A DNA stretch of 8,352 nt. It comes from Verrucomicrobiota bacterium (GTDB taxonomy: Bacteria > Verrucomicrobiota > Verrucomicrobiia > Opitutales > UBA953). The DNA lies in contig SYID01000145.1 of NCBI GenBank assembly GCA_005798925.1, positions 1 through 8,352 on the forward strand, written 5' to 3'. The translations under genes were made by a program, and so were the position numbers. The notes under the pieces are model-generated. The model was not told the origin of the DNA. It worked only from the letters and a program-made list of their open reading frames with translations, and searched no databases. Position 1 is the first letter of the stretch; each line of letters starts with the position of its first letter. Of this stretch, positions 1 through 5,354 are shown one piece after another.

Positions 1-580
1 CGGCGAGCACGCGCGCGCGCGGGCCGGCGGCGCGCAGGGCGGCGTTGGGCGCGCCGGCGGGGCAGAGCACGACGACGGTCAGTTCGCCCTTCGCCGCGTC
101 GAAGACGCAGGCTTCGCTCGCCTCAAGGAAGGCCGCGAGCGGCGCGCGGACGTCGGCCGGAGCGGACTTCACCGGTTCGAAGTGCGTCGCGAGTTCGTAG
201 CCCAGGAGCGCGATCAGCCCCCCTTGGAAGGCCGGCCAGCCGGGCAGGCGGGGCGCGCGGACCTCGCGCGACCAGCGACGGAGGTAGGCGAGCGGGGCCT
301 CCGCGGCCTCCTCGTGCGCGCCGTCGTCGGCGTGCGTGACGACGCGTCCGTCGGCGAAGAAGACCGTCGCCCGCGGCGAAGCCGGCACCGCGATCGTGAA
401 GCTGCCTGTGCGGCCGCTTTCGAGGACCGCATGGTGGCGGCCCGCGAAGAAACCGTCCCAGGAAAGCGGCAGCCGGTCGGCGCGGAAACGCGCGAGGTAG
501 GGCAGATGCGTCCAGCCCGGACCGGCGGCGGCCCAATCGGCCGCCGTGGTCTCGGCGAGGAGCGCGGGCGCGTCAGGCAT
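1..580 (-). CDS. pabB: Chorismate-binding synthase component I (PabB/TrpE type), N-terminal part, cut by window edge
   Basis: The family converts chorismate, with ammonia from a glutamine amidotransferase partner, to aminodeoxychorismate (folate route) or anthranilate (tryptophan route) in the cytoplasm. About 193 residues are visible from the ATG at 580 and the frame stays open to base 1. What is seen is the N-terminal domain of this family: an LESGR box at residues 53-57 and the block FQGGLIALLGYEL at 118-130, which resembles the 'F.GG..G.LGY.L' signature of PabB. The chorismate-binding catalytic domain lies outside the window, so PabB and TrpE cannot be separated with certainty; PabB is favoured by the look of the N-terminal domain. 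The ATG overlaps the end of the upstream gene by 8 bp (ATGCCTGA), suggesting translational coupling. No Shine-Dalgarno is visible. Confidence 0.8.
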   Translation of the reverse strand, partial: MPDAPALLAETTAADWAAAGPGWTHLPYLARFRADRLPLSWDGFFAGRHHAVLESGRTGSFTIAVPASPRATVFFADGRVVTHADDGAHEEAAEAPLAYLRRWSREVRAPRLPGWPAFQGGLIALLGYELATHFEPVKSAPADVRAPLAAFLEASEACVFDAAKGELTVVVLCPAGAPNAALRAAGPRARVLA

Positions 581-869
581 CGGCGAAATTCAGCTTGTAG
601 CCGGCGAACTCCGGCCCGGACAGCAGTTCGCCGACGCGGGCGGCGGTGAGGCCGTAGACGTGGAGTTCCTGGCGGGAGCCTTTCGAGACGACCGTCACGC
701 GCAAGGCCCCGGCGAGCGGAGTCACCTTGACCGAGAGCGTCTTCGCGCCCACGCGGGCGCTGATCACGCCGCGGGAGACGCGGCCGTGGCGTTCAAGGGC
801 TTCGGCCACCGGGCGGGCGGCGTCCGTGAGCGTCGTGTGCGTACCGGCCCTGCCCCGCCCCTTGGCCAT
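573..869 (-). CDS. DUF2103-like small conserved protein
   Basis: This 98-aa basic protein has no assigned function. The pattern fits my recollection of DUF2103 (predicted metal-binding) proteins: an early H-T/S-T segment (HTT, residues 11-13), a helix with ARPVAEALE (18-26), then VSRGVIS (31-37), a strand pair around LSVKVTP (45-51) and LRVTVVSKG (56-64), and ELHVYG (68-73). The ATG at 869 was chosen because it lies 2 bp after the stop of the upstream peptidase gene and is followed at once by a lysine/arginine-rich start (MAKGRGR). The reading frame is open far upstream, but that part is antisense-like shadow inside the peptidase gene. It sits between the peptidase and pabB in one tight operon, so it is probably co-translated with both. 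The DUF assignment is from memory and moderately sure; that it is a real gene is well supported by position and composition. Confidence 0.72.
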   Translation of the reverse strand: MAKGRGRAGTHTTLTDAARPVAEALERHGRVSRGVISARVGAKTLSVKVTPLAGALRVTVVSKGSRQELHVYGLTAARVGELLSGPEFAGYKLNFADA

Positions 870-871
870 GG

Positions 872-2047
872 TCAGGCGATCTCCCAGTCGTAGGGATGGG
901 CGGAGAGGAACTCGCTGCCCTTCTTCGTGACCACCACGCAGTCTTCGAAGCGGCAGCCGCCGAGGCCCGGATAATACAGGCCCGGCTCGACCGTGACGGC
1001 GTTGCCGACGACGAGGGGCCGCGGGTTGCGGGTCGAGAGCGCCGGGTCCTCGTGGATGTCGTAGCCAAGCCCGTGGCCCGTGCCATGGAAGAAGCCCACG
1101 TAGGCTCCTTTCTTCAGGCCGGTCACGTAGCCGAGCGACTTGAAATATTCCTGGACCACCGTGTGCACCTTGGCGCCCGTCACGCCGGCCTTGATGGCCT
1201 TGATCGCCCGCCGCTGGGCCTCGAGGACCGCGAGGACCATCTTGCGCTGCCGCGCGTTGGCCTTCCCCTTGAGATACGTGCGGGTCATGTCCCCGTATTG
1301 CTGCGAGGCGACGTGGCGCGGGTAGATGTCGCAGACGATGAGCTCGTTGGCACGGACGGGACCGGACCCCGAGCAGTGGCAGTCGACGGCCTGGTCGCCC
1401 GGGGCGATGATCAGCCCGATGTCGCACAACCCGCCCCGGCGGAGGATCGCGACCTGCGCTTCCTCCTTCAGGATCTCCGCCGTGAGGATCTTGCCCTGCC
1501 ACCGCAGGAGACCCTTCTGGCCGACCTCTGCTTCCGCGAGCAGCCGCTCGACCGCCTGGAAGCCGGCGGCCGCCGCGGCGTTACCCGCCCGGATGCCCGC
1601 GAGCTCCGCCTGGGACTTCACGAGCCGTTGCGGGAAAACTTCCGGGGCGCCGCGCTCGTTCTGCTGGGCGCCGACCGGATGGAGCGCGAGGCCGAGCGCG
1701 CGCAGCCGCTCGTAGAGGCCCACCGGGAAATCGGCGGGCACGCGGAAGCGATGGACGCCGCGCTGCAGGGCGGCGAAGACGATGGCGTCGGCCACGCCGG
1801 CCTGCGGGTTGGACTTGCGCAGGTCGGCGATGACCGCGGTGAGGTTGAGGACCTCGTCGAAGGCCGATTCCTCCCGCGCACGCCCGACTTCCATGCCCGG
1901 CAGCAGGCCGACCTTGCGGCCCTTGACGCTGAAGGCCGGAAACGGATCGGAGGCGTGGAAGCCCCCGAACCAGCGGAGGTCGGCGTTCTTCGAAGGCGTC
2001 GCCATCAGCAGGACATCGCGGACGGCGGGAGCGGATGGGCGGGCCAT
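872..2047 (-). CDS. M24-family Xaa-Pro aminopeptidase/dipeptidase-like metallopeptidase
   Basis: This is a 391-aa cytoplasmic peptidase of the pita-bread (M24) fold, which removes residues next to proline from peptides using two metal ions. Residues 1-145 form the N-terminal creatinase-like domain. The catalytic domain follows and carries all five expected metal ligands: D240 (IVCDIYPR), D253 (GDMTRTY), H325 (GTGHGLGYDIHE), E354 (VEPGLYYP) and E368 (RFEDCVVVT). The H321/H325/H332 histidine-rich stretch is also typical. Length is between short PepQ-like (~350) and PepP (~440) members. The start at 2047 keeps the first strand (DVLLMAT) common to the family; an in-frame ATG at 2005 would delete it. 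No clear Shine-Dalgarno precedes either. It is the first gene of the leftward operon and is divergent from the DUF421 gene across an 81-bp gap. Exact specificity (aminopeptidase P versus prolidase) cannot be read from sequence. Confidence 0.9.
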   Translation of the reverse strand: MARPSAPAVRDVLLMATPSKNADLRWFGGFHASDPFPAFSVKGRKVGLLPGMEVGRAREESAFDEVLNLTAVIADLRKSNPQAGVADAIVFAALQRGVHRFRVPADFPVGLYERLRALGLALHPVGAQQNERGAPEVFPQRLVKSQAELAGIRAGNAAAAAGFQAVERLLAEAEVGQKGLLRWQGKILTAEILKEEAQVAILRRGGLCDIGLIIAPGDQAVDCHCSGSGPVRANELIVCDIYPRHVASQQYGDMTRTYLKGKANARQRKMVLAVLEAQRRAIKAIKAGVTGAKVHTVVQEYFKSLGYVTGLKKGAYVGFFHGTGHGLGYDIHEDPALSTRNPRPLVVGNAVTVEPGLYYPGLGGCRFEDCVVVTKKGSEFLSAHPYDWEIA

Positions 2048-2128
2048 GGGGCGGAGATTGACGGAAGTCCGCCCTGCGTGAAGCGCAAACGCTATCGCCT
2101 GGCGCGAGGTCCGGGCCTAGCGTGACGC

Positions 2129-2641
2129 ATGCCCGCCCCCGCCGCCCCCGCCGCCTTCGACCTCGGCGCCATGCTCGTGCCCGTCCTCCCCTGGTGGGAG
2201 CTGCTCCTGCGGGGCGTCATCGTCTATGTCTTCCTCCTGGCGCTGATTCGGCTCACCGGTCGCCGGCAGACCGGGCTGCTCACCCCGTTCGATTTCATCC
2301 TCCTGCTGATCCTGAGCAACACCGTCCAGAACGCGATGAACGGGGGTGACAACAGCCTGGGCGGGGGGCTTTTCCTGGCCGGCACGCTGATCGCGATCAA
2401 CTGGGCGATGCTGGTGCTGTCGCGCCATTCCCGGCTGGTGCATTGGGCGTTGGTCGGGCGGCCGGTGTTCCTGGTCCGCGACGGGCTCGTCCAGGAGAAA
2501 GTCATGCACCGCGAACGCATCACCCACCACGAGCTCATGGCCGCGCTCCGGACGGCCGGACTGGCGAACATCGAGCAGGCCAAGGACGTCATCCTGGAGA
2601 CGAACGGCTCGATCAGCGTGATCCACCGGAGCCCGGCTTGA
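2129..2641 (+). CDS. DUF421 (YetF/YcaP-like) integral membrane protein
   Basis: This 170-aa protein has three predicted membrane helices at about residues 22-41, 52-70 and 77-97, followed by a soluble C-terminal domain. Family hallmarks are seen in order: LIRLTGRR (39-46), TPFDFILLL with LSNTVQNAM (52-70), GRPVFLVRDG (110-119), HHELMAALR (133-141) and a C-terminal ETNGSISVI (157-165). DUF421 proteins are bacterial inner-membrane proteins of poorly known role, some linked to spore or stress functions in other phyla. The length is close to the shorter family members. ATG at 2129 is the first start; an ATG at 2171 (residue 15) is an alternative, and neither has a strong ribosome site. Its stop codon overlaps a TTGACG box upstream of the tRNA-Gly pair, so the tRNAs may be partly read through from this gene. 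Confidence 0.88.
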   Translation: MPAPAAPAAFDLGAMLVPVLPWWELLLRGVIVYVFLLALIRLTGRRQTGLLTPFDFILLLILSNTVQNAMNGGDNSLGGGLFLAGTLIAINWAMLVLSRHSRLVHWALVGRPVFLVRDGLVQEKVMHRERITHHELMAALRTAGLANIEQAKDVILETNGSISVIHRSPA

Positions 2642-2684
2642 CGGCCCGCCCCCCGGCGGCCAGGCTGAGCCTGCTCCCGGAAGC

Positions 2685-2755
2685 GCGGGTATCGTTCAGT
2701 GGTAGGACCCCACTTTCCCATAGTGGTGACACCAGTTCGAATCTGGTTACCCGCT
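2685..2755 (+). tRNA. tRNA-Gly, anticodon CCC
   Basis: The 71-nt cloverleaf folds completely: acceptor GCGGGTA pairs with TACCCGC (2748-2754), D stem GTTC/GGAC, anticodon stem CCACT/AGTGG around the loop TTCCCAT (anticodon CCC at 2717-2719), variable loop TGAC, and T arm ACCAG-TTCGAAT-CTGGT. The discriminator is T (2755). The 3' CCA is not encoded: the next bases are CCG. It would decode GGG, a frequent glycine codon in GC-rich genes. It differs at 7 of 71 positions from the second tRNA-Gly 70 bp downstream. Positions 32 and 38 are both T, unlike its sister. Confidence 0.95.
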
Positions 2756-2772
2756 CCGGGGGCGGCCCGGAG
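2754..2772 (+). other. GC-rich hairpin abutting tRNA-Gly(CCC) 3' end
   Basis: CTCCGGG (2754-2760) and CCCGGAG (2766-2772) are perfect inverted repeats with the 5-base loop GGCGG. The stem begins on the last acceptor base and discriminator of the tRNA. No T-run follows, so it is not a classical intrinsic terminator. It may stop RNA polymerase weakly or mark 3' processing. The role is inference. Confidence 0.35.
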
Positions 2773-2780
2773 GGCGAGGC

Positions 2781-2809
2781 TTGACCCCGGACGGCCCGCT
2801 CAGGATAGT
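2781..2809 (+). promoter_or_regulatory. Sigma-70-like promoter for tRNA-Gly(UCC)
   Basis: TTGACC (2781-2786, 5 of 6 to TTGACA) and GATAGT (2804-2809, 4 of 6 to TATAAT) are separated by exactly 17 bases. The -10 ends 16 bases before the mature tRNA 5' end, giving a leader of roughly ten bases. It stands out against the otherwise GC-rich spacer between the two tRNAs. Confidence 0.6.
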
Positions 2810-2825
2810 GGGCATCCTTGGCCAC

Positions 2826-2899
2826 GCGGGTATCGTTCAGTGGTAGGACACCACTCTTCCAAAGTGGATACACCAGTTCGAATCTGGTTACCCGCACCA
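2826..2899 (+). tRNA. tRNA-Gly, anticodon UCC (TCC), with encoded CCA
   Basis: A complete cloverleaf: acceptor GCGGGTA/TACCCGC, D stem GTTC/GGAC, anticodon stem CCACT/AGTGG with loop CTTCCAA (anticodon TCC at 2858-2860), variable loop ATAC, and T arm ACCAG-TTCGAAT-CTGGT. The mature body ends at discriminator A (2896) and the CCA tail is genomically encoded at 2897-2899. It would read GGA, and GGG by wobble. Arms are identical to the upstream tRNA-Gly(CCC); differences are at position 26, three loop bases, two variable-loop bases and the discriminator. Confidence 0.96.
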
Positions 2900-2911
2900 A
2901 GGCGAACGCCC

Positions 2912-2935
2912 GTCAGTTGCGCCACGGCAGCTGAC
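2912..2935. terminator. Stem-loop at the tRNA/HNH convergent junction, possible bidirectional terminator
   Basis: GTCAGTTGC (2912-2920) pairs with GCAGCTGAC (2927-2935) over a 6-base loop. This is a 9-bp stem with one G-T wobble. It begins 13 bases after the tRNA CCA and contains the stop codon of the opposing HNH gene (2913-2915). There is no T-run on either strand, so termination activity is a guess from position. Confidence 0.35.
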
Positions 2936-3530
2936 CCGCGGGCGTGACCTCGAGGAACTCCCGCCAGGCCGCGACCTCGTCGGCGGAGAGCGAAGAGGCG
3001 ACCACCAGGCGCCACTTCGGCTTGGCGGGGGCGCGCCGCAGCGTCATCCCCGCCTGTTCCGGCAGCCGGTTGGCCTTGCGCGAATTGCAGCGCACGCAGG
3101 CCGTCACGATGTTCTCCCAGTTCGTCTTGCCGCCGACGTCGCGCGGGACGACATGGTCGAGGTTGAGCTCCTCGTCGCGGAACGTCCGCCCGCAATACTG
3201 GCAGGTGTTGGCGTCGCGCAGGTAGACGTTGCGCCGGGAGAACCGGATCTCGCGGCGCGGGACGCGGTCGTATTCGCCGAGCAGGAGCACGCGCGGCACG
3301 CGCAGCACGATGCAAGGCGAGCGCACCGCCTCGGCGGGCGGCGGCGGTGTCTCGGCCGAGAACCGCAGCCATTCCTCGGCGCCGAGGACGCGGTGGCCCG
3401 CCGGGTCGGCGTGGATGGCCGACGCCCTCCCGCGGAAGAGCAGGCTCATCGCGCGGAGCACGCCGACGATGTTCACCGGCTGCCAGAGACGGTTGAGGAC
3501 GAGGACGCGATGTTCGAGGCGCGGGGACAC
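2913..3530 (-). CDS. HNH endonuclease family protein
   Basis: This 205-aa protein carries a zinc-bound HNH nuclease motif in its middle: C110-x2-C113 (CQYCG), LDHVVPR with D125/H126, NWEN (N140) and C145-x2-C148-N149 (CVRCNSRK). This is the widespread chromosomal single-HNH family in which DH is followed by VVPRDVGGKTNWENIV-like text. Residues 1-100 form a conserved N-terminal part beginning RVLVLNRLWQPVNIV. Catalysis would be metal-dependent DNA cleavage, but the cellular role of this family is not established. The start is GTG at 3530: a GAGG sits 5 bases upstream, the best Shine-Dalgarno in the window. The nearest ATG (3541) is out of frame. It ends only 13 bases from the tRNA-Gly(UCC) CCA in convergent orientation, and is 49 bp downstream of the rodZ-like gene. 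No partner methyltransferase is nearby, so a restriction system is not indicated. Confidence 0.9.
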   Translation of the reverse strand: MSPRLEHRVLVLNRLWQPVNIVGVLRAMSLLFRGRASAIHADPAGHRVLGAEEWLRFSAETPPPPAEAVRSPCIVLRVPRVLLLGEYDRVPRREIRFSRRNVYLRDANTCQYCGRTFRDEELNLDHVVPRDVGGKTNWENIVTACVRCNSRKANRLPEQAGMTLRRAPAKPKWRLVVASSLSADEVAAWREFLEVTPAGQLPWRN

Positions 3531-3540
3531 TGCGGCCTCA

Positions 3541-3568
3541 TTGATAACCGCCGGCGGCGGAGGGTCAA
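3541..3568 (-). promoter_or_regulatory. Possible promoter for the HNH gene
   Basis: On the minus strand TTGACC (3568-3563) and TATCAA (3546-3541) are spaced 16 bases apart in the 49-bp gap before the GTG start. The predicted start site would fall within the Shine-Dalgarno, leaving a very short leader, so this is only a weak candidate. Confidence 0.3.
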
Positions 3569-3579
3569 CCCCCTCGCGT

Positions 3580-3948
3580 TCAGCGCCCCGCCCGGACCGG
3601 CGCCGGGATGGGCGGCGACGTGAACGGATCCGGCAGGAAGCAAGGCAGCGCGCCGGTCAGGCCGGCCGGCAGCGCGAAGGGCACGCCGTCGATCTCGACC
3701 CGCAGGTGTTCGATGGCCGAGGAGCGCAGCTCCGTGGGCCCGCGGATGTTGATGACCGGCGGCTTGTCGCGAGGGGAAAGCACGCCGAGACCGGGGACTT
3801 CGCCCGTGGACAGCTCGATGAGCTGGTAGCGCACGCCGGACTTGGTCGCGCGCAGGGTGATCTGGTGGGGACGGCCCGCCGGCGGAAGGGGCGCGGCGAA
3901 CTCCGGAGCCTTCGGTTCCGGCGCGCCCGCCGACGACGGCGAGCTCAG
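3580..3948 (-). CDS. C-terminal domain of RodZ-like protein, out of frame with its N-terminal half
   Basis: This open frame of 122 codons follows the RodZ-like N-terminal gene in the -1 frame. Its first part is a proline/alanine/serine-rich linker (SSPSSAGAPEPKAPE and on), then a compact beta-rich domain starting ITLRATKSG and including RYQLIEL, PPVINIRGP and LRVEIDGVPF, then a Pro-rich tail. A linker followed by such a domain right after a membrane helix is what RodZ proteins have (DUF4115-like, periplasmic). No ATG, GTG or TTG occurs before the GTG at 3834, and that start would cut the beta domain in half. A CTG at 3948 overlaps the upstream stop as CTGA. The simplest reading is one gene broken by loss of one T in the T5 run at 3951-3955, or expressed by slippage there. 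If it is a separate gene it would run 3580-3834. The domain name is from resemblance only. Confidence 0.6.
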   Translation of the reverse strand: MSSPSSAGAPEPKAPEFAAPLPPAGRPHQITLRATKSGVRYQLIELSTGEVPGLGVLSPRDKPPVINIRGPTELRSSAIEHLRVEIDGVPFALPAGLTGALPCFLPDPFTSPPIPAPVRAGR

Positions 3949-4337
3949 AGAAAAACCGCGATCAGGATGGCGATGACCGCGATGCCGATGATGCCGTAGA
4001 TCAGCGCGTCGCGGTTGAGGGGCAGCGCCGGCCCGCCGGTCTCCGCCGCGAAGACTTCGTCCGGGTCGACGTCGGCGTCGAGCGGACGGCGGGAGGCCTT
4101 GGCGGAGTGATGCGTGTTGAAATCGGCGCCGGCCTTCTCGTCGTCGAGCCGGAGGTACTTCGCGTAGACCTTCACGAAGCCGCGCTTGTAGACGTCGGCC
4201 AGCGGGATGGACTCGAACTGGTTGGCCTCCATCGCCTGGAGGTAATCGGTGCGGATCTTGGTGAACTCCGCGGCTTCACGGAGGGTCACGCCGAGGCGCT
4301 GACGGGCTTCTTGGAGGCGTTCGCCGAGGGTTTGCAT
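3945..4337 (-). CDS. RodZ-like HTH and transmembrane protein, N-terminal half
   Basis: This is 130 aa as read. Residues 1-66 are a Cro/RodZ-type helix-turn-helix: MQTLGERLQEARQRLG, then TLREAAEFTKI, YLQAMEANQF and DVYKRGFVKVYAKYL, the usual RodZ order. An acidic linker follows, and residues 111-130 (ALIYGIIGIAVIAILIAVFL) form one membrane helix that ends exactly at the stop. RodZ links MreB cytoskeleton to the membrane in rod-shaped bacteria. Here the periplasmic domain is missing from this frame but present directly downstream in the -1 frame. Reading on after one added T would give AVFSLSSP and a protein of about 252 aa. The ATG at 4337 has a GAAGG about 7 bases upstream. It lies 54 bp after the M50 protease gene on the same strand. 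The HTH/TM assignment is firm; the link to MreB is family inference. Confidence 0.85.
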   Translation of the reverse strand: MQTLGERLQEARQRLGVTLREAAEFTKIRTDYLQAMEANQFESIPLADVYKRGFVKVYAKYLRLDDEKAGADFNTHHSAKASRRPLDADVDPDEVFAAETGGPALPLNRDALIYGIIGIAVIAILIAVFL

Positions 4338-4376
4338 GCCCCGACCTTCGCCCGAAGAGGGCAGTTAGGCAAGCCT

Positions 4377-4400
4377 CTCGTGACCGGTTGGTCAGGCGAG
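4377..4400 (-). other. Inverted repeat across the M50 protease stop codon
   Basis: On the minus strand TGACC-AACC-GGTCA (4394-4381) forms a 5-bp stem whose first three bases are the protease stop codon. CTCG and CGAG (4400-4397 and 4380-4377) extend it past a 2-base bulge. No T-run follows. It may attenuate transcription between the protease and rodZ-like genes; this is inference. Confidence 0.3.
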
Positions 4401-5039
4401 CAGGTCCCAGAGACCGAACCACGGCGTCGCCAGCAGGCGGATGGCGGCATGCATGCCTTCGCGGAAGAACGGCAGGTTGACCGCGACGAGCAGGATGACG
4501 AAACCCCAGCGGGCGAGCGCGAGGAACACCTCCTCGGAATAAAGGCCGAGGCGCACGGCCAGGCGGGAGCCGTCCAGCGGCGGAATGGGGATGAGGTTGA
4601 AGACCACCAGGCCGGCATTGAGCAAGATGCCGCCGGCGAGGAACCGGATGATGACTTCCTGGGTCTCCGGGTCGAAGCCCCCGAGGCCGCCGATGACCGC
4701 GAAGCCGAAGCAGAGCACCAGGTTCATGGCCGGCCCGGCCAGGGTGATGCAGATGTCATCCATCCGCCGGGTCTTCGGATCAGGCAGGGAGATCTGGACC
4801 GGCTTGCCCCAGCCGATGAGACCGAAGCCGGGGCTGAGGAAGATCATGATCGCCGGAAGGGCGATCGTCCCGATCGGGTCGGTGTGGGCGAAGGGGTTGA
4901 GCGTGACGCGCCCCTGCAGACGTGGGAGCGGGTCGCCGCGCCGGTCGGCCATCCAGGCGTGCCCGAACTCATGGAGGCCGATCGAAATGATCAGCAGGAT
5001 GAGCTGGAGGAGCCCGTCGCGCAGCTGCCCGACGTCCAT
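4392..5039 (-). CDS. Site-2 protease family (M50) membrane metalloprotease
   Basis: This 215-aa multi-pass protein is a compact M50B intramembrane-type zinc protease. The zinc motif HEFGH (H23, E24, H27) sits inside the first membrane helix (about residues 9-30). The third metal ligand is D156 in NLIPIPPLDGSR, the NxxPxPPLDG hallmark. Other conserved text is GWGKPVQ (76-82) and LAGPAMNLVL (100-109). About four to five hydrophobic segments are visible: 9-30, 57-75, 98-121, 132-152 and 170-189. There is no PDZ domain, so it is the short YwhC-like type rather than RseP. The family cleaves membrane-embedded substrates, but this member's substrate is unknown. ATG at 5039 starts 1 base after the stop of the FmdB-like gene, so the two are surely co-transcribed. 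Confidence 0.9.
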   Translation of the reverse strand: MDVGQLRDGLLQLILLIISIGLHEFGHAWMADRRGDPLPRLQGRVTLNPFAHTDPIGTIALPAIMIFLSPGFGLIGWGKPVQISLPDPKTRRMDDICITLAGPAMNLVLCFGFAVIGGLGGFDPETQEVIIRFLAGGILLNAGLVVFNLIPIPPLDGSRLAVRLGLYSEEVFLALARWGFVILLVAVNLPFFREGMHAAIRLLATPWFGLWDLLA

Positions 5040-5040
5040 C

Positions 5041-5250
5041 TCAGTTGCCGCAGCCCCCGCGCGGCTTGCCGCAGCCGCAGCTGTTCGTGTGGACGTGGGC
5101 GGACTTCAGCCCCTTGACTGCGACCATCGGCAGCTGCTTCTCGAGCTTCGCCGAACCGCAGTGCGGGCAGGCCGGCTTTTCCTGGGAGCTCCGGACGAGC
5201 AGTTCGCTCGTCTTGCCGCAGTCGGCGCAGGTGTAATCGAAGATCGGCAT
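5041..5250 (-). CDS. FmdB-family zinc ribbon protein
   Basis: A 69-aa protein starting MPIFDYTCADCG, the typical opening of FmdB-type putative regulatory proteins. It has two Cys pairs, C8/C11 and C28/C31, that would bind one zinc. Then comes a short basic stretch (SAKLEKQLP) and a Gly/Cys-rich tail (CGCGKPRGGCGN). FmdB was named for a link to formamidase regulation in Methylophilus, but the general role is unknown. The ATG at 5250 is fixed by the conserved first residues; the frame runs further upstream without homology. It is the first gene of a leftward operon with the M50 protease 1 bp behind. A 104-bp gap separates it from the divergent transglutaminase-like gene and must hold both promoters; I see no convincing boxes there. 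Confidence 0.88.
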   Translation of the reverse strand: MPIFDYTCADCGKTSELLVRSSQEKPACPHCGSAKLEKQLPMVAVKGLKSAHVHTNSCGCGKPRGGCGN

Positions 5251-5354
5251 GGCGGACGAAGACGAGCAAACGCCGGGCCGGAAGTTAGCCAATACGAAAG
5301 CGTCGCCGCACTCGCTCCTTGAGCAATCCGCGCGGGCGGATAGACCAGAAAACC

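Noticed and set aside
1..40. Alternating CG tract near the left edge
   Set aside because: It lies inside the pabB frame and is explained by Ala/Arg codons in a GC-rich gene.
896..2125. Long plus-strand open frame (409 codons) opposite the peptidase gene
   Set aside because: It is a mirror of the M24 gene, caused by high GC at third codon positions. The translation is rich in Arg, Glu, Gly and Ala with no recognisable domain, while the minus strand carries all metal ligands.
2685..3530. tRNA plus nuclease gene as an integrated element or homing endonuclease
   Set aside because: There is no integrase and no direct repeat of the tRNA 3' end beyond the second intact tRNA. Neither tRNA is interrupted. 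The HNH protein belongs to a common chromosomal family.
4107..5117. Plus-strand open frame (336 codons) opposite the rodZ-like and M50 genes
   Set aside because: It has charged low-complexity translation without domains, while the opposite strand has clear HTH and HExxH motifs.
5251..5354. Promoter TTGAGC (5319) with a GATAGA-like box for the transglutaminase-like gene
   Set aside because: Spacing is 14-16 and the -10 match is poor, so it is not supportable beyond chance.
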